This document shows positions 5,025-5,524 of a stretch of 5,524 bases of DNA, one piece after another. Numbering within the stretch: position 1 is the stretch's first letter; each line of letters opens with the position of its first letter. Made by a program: the position numbers and the translations under genes. The stretch comes from CAYZPB01 sp964480445 (GTDB lineage: Bacteria; Bacillota; Bacilli; Tepidibacillales; Tepidibacillaceae): NCBI GenBank assembly GCA_964480445.1, contig CAYZPB010000060.1, positions 1-5,524 of the forward strand, written 5' to 3'. The notes below the pieces were generated by a model. That model was not told where the DNA came from. It made no database searches and worked only from the letters and a program-made list of their open reading frames with translations.

Positions 5025-5453
5025 TTAAAATTTACTTTCTAACGGATTCGATATTTTCTCAGATACTATTTTTAAAACGATAGGATTTAAATGTATCGGA
5101 CATGTTTCTTTATTCTCTGTTGGTTCACAAACCCCCCTTAAATTATGCTTATACTTTATTTTTTCGGCTATTTCCTGAGATAATGAAAGGTCAAAAGATT
5201 CACCTTTATGCCCTTGAAAAGACCAATCAAAAACTTCATTTGAATCTTGTTTGTAAAATTTAAGAATAAACTCCAATATTATACGTGCAATTTCATAGTC
5301 AAAAAAATACCAAATTTCAAGGTCATCTCCCCCCACATTGGAATATACATTTATTCCAGAAATATAATTACTTATTCGGCATGTACCATCAAATGTTCGT
5401 CTTGAATTACCTGTCATCCATTCGTTCATCGTTCTGCAAACATGTATTTTCAT
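5025..5453 (-). CDS. Hypothetical protein, 142 residues
   Basis: I do not recognise this protein. It begins MKIHVCRTMNEWMTGNSRRT and shows alternating polar and hydrophobic stretches consistent with a small soluble alpha/beta protein. One hydrophobic helix-like segment (DYEIARIILEFILKFY, about residues 52-67) is interrupted by charged residues, so a membrane span is unlikely. It has four cysteines (C6, C25, C109, C118); the last is in CPIHLNP, a possible metal-binding spot but not a recognised motif. No signal peptide is seen. The ATG at 5453 is the first start in the frame and has no Shine-Dalgarno sequence in front, as is usual for the Bacteroidota. It stands alone: element B follows its stop by about 50 bases, so gene plus element would form one cassette-like unit. 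Its A+T-rich composition resembles that of the other minus-strand genes. Confidence 0.65.
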   Translation of the reverse strand: MKIHVCRTMNEWMTGNSRRTFDGTCRISNYISGINVYSNVGGDDLEIWYFFDYEIARIILEFILKFYKQDSNEVFDWSFQGHKGESFDLSLSQEIAEKIKYKHNLRGVCEPTENKETCPIHLNPIVLKIVSEKISNPLESKF

Positions 5454-5524
5454 ATTCTTTGTTTATAAGAGCTGAATTCAACTTGCAAATGCAACAGAAT
5501 TCTGATTAATAATTTGTTTAAATT
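5454..5524 (-). promoter_or_regulatory. Upstream region of the 142-residue gene with nested palindromes
   Basis: Two GAATTC sites (5474-5479 and 5497-5502) frame TTGCA-aa-TGCAA (5483-5494), making an imperfect dyad about 30 bases across; the right GAATTC lies within the perfect palindrome CAGAATTCTG (5495-5504). It sits 20-50 bases before the start codon, where a promoter or operator would be. No TAnnTTTG box is visible on the minus strand here, so the promoter itself is not identified. Confidence 0.25.

Noticed and set aside
1..5524. CRISPR array, tRNA or rRNA
   Set aside because: No regularly spaced direct repeats, no cloverleaf with a TTCGA-type arm, and no rRNA-like stretches were seen.

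Overview
The window most resembles accessory DNA of a member of the Bacteroidota. Three things point there: an A+T-rich gene background without clear Shine-Dalgarno sequences, a TACCTTTG box that fits the Bacteroidota -7 promoter consensus TAnnTTTG, and an IS91-type element that pairs a tyrosine recombinase with a Y2 HUH transposase. The lineage below phylum cannot be read from the sequence.

Layout. Five coding blocks on the minus strand run right to left: an unrecognised 142-residue protein (5025-5453), an RNase J-like beta-CASP metallo-beta-lactamase-fold protein (3536-4783), a PD-(D/E)xK nuclease-like protein (2993-3523), its apparent C-terminal part beyond an in-frame TAA (2729-2989), and the N-terminal part of a VOC/glyoxalase-fold protein that leaves the window at base 1. 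Two imperfect inverted-repeat elements (about 260-350 and 4840-4974) lie between coding units. Each follows the 3' end of a minus-strand gene unit and precedes the start of the next. Same-strand unrelated genes separated by a foldable site is the layout of an integron gene-cassette array, although the core sites only partly match attC and no integron integrase is present here.

A more G+C-rich insertion sequence (about 351-2700, plus strand) sits between the nuclease unit and the first foldable site. It carries a promoter overlapped by a perfect 20-bp palindrome, a XerC/D-like tyrosine recombinase whose natural ATG is one frame away across an A8 run, an overlapping IS91-family transposase with intact HUH and YxxxY motifs, and a hairpin-rich right end. 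A terminator inside that end faces transcription arriving from the minus-strand genes.

How the genes may work together. The recombinase and transposase form one mobile unit. The beta-CASP protein and the nuclease-like protein are 12 bp apart and probably co-transcribed, so a joint nucleic-acid-processing or defence role is plausible but unproven. The most useful leads are the cassette-like architecture, the two frame anomalies (A8 frameshift and in-frame TAA), and the beta-CASP/nuclease pair.
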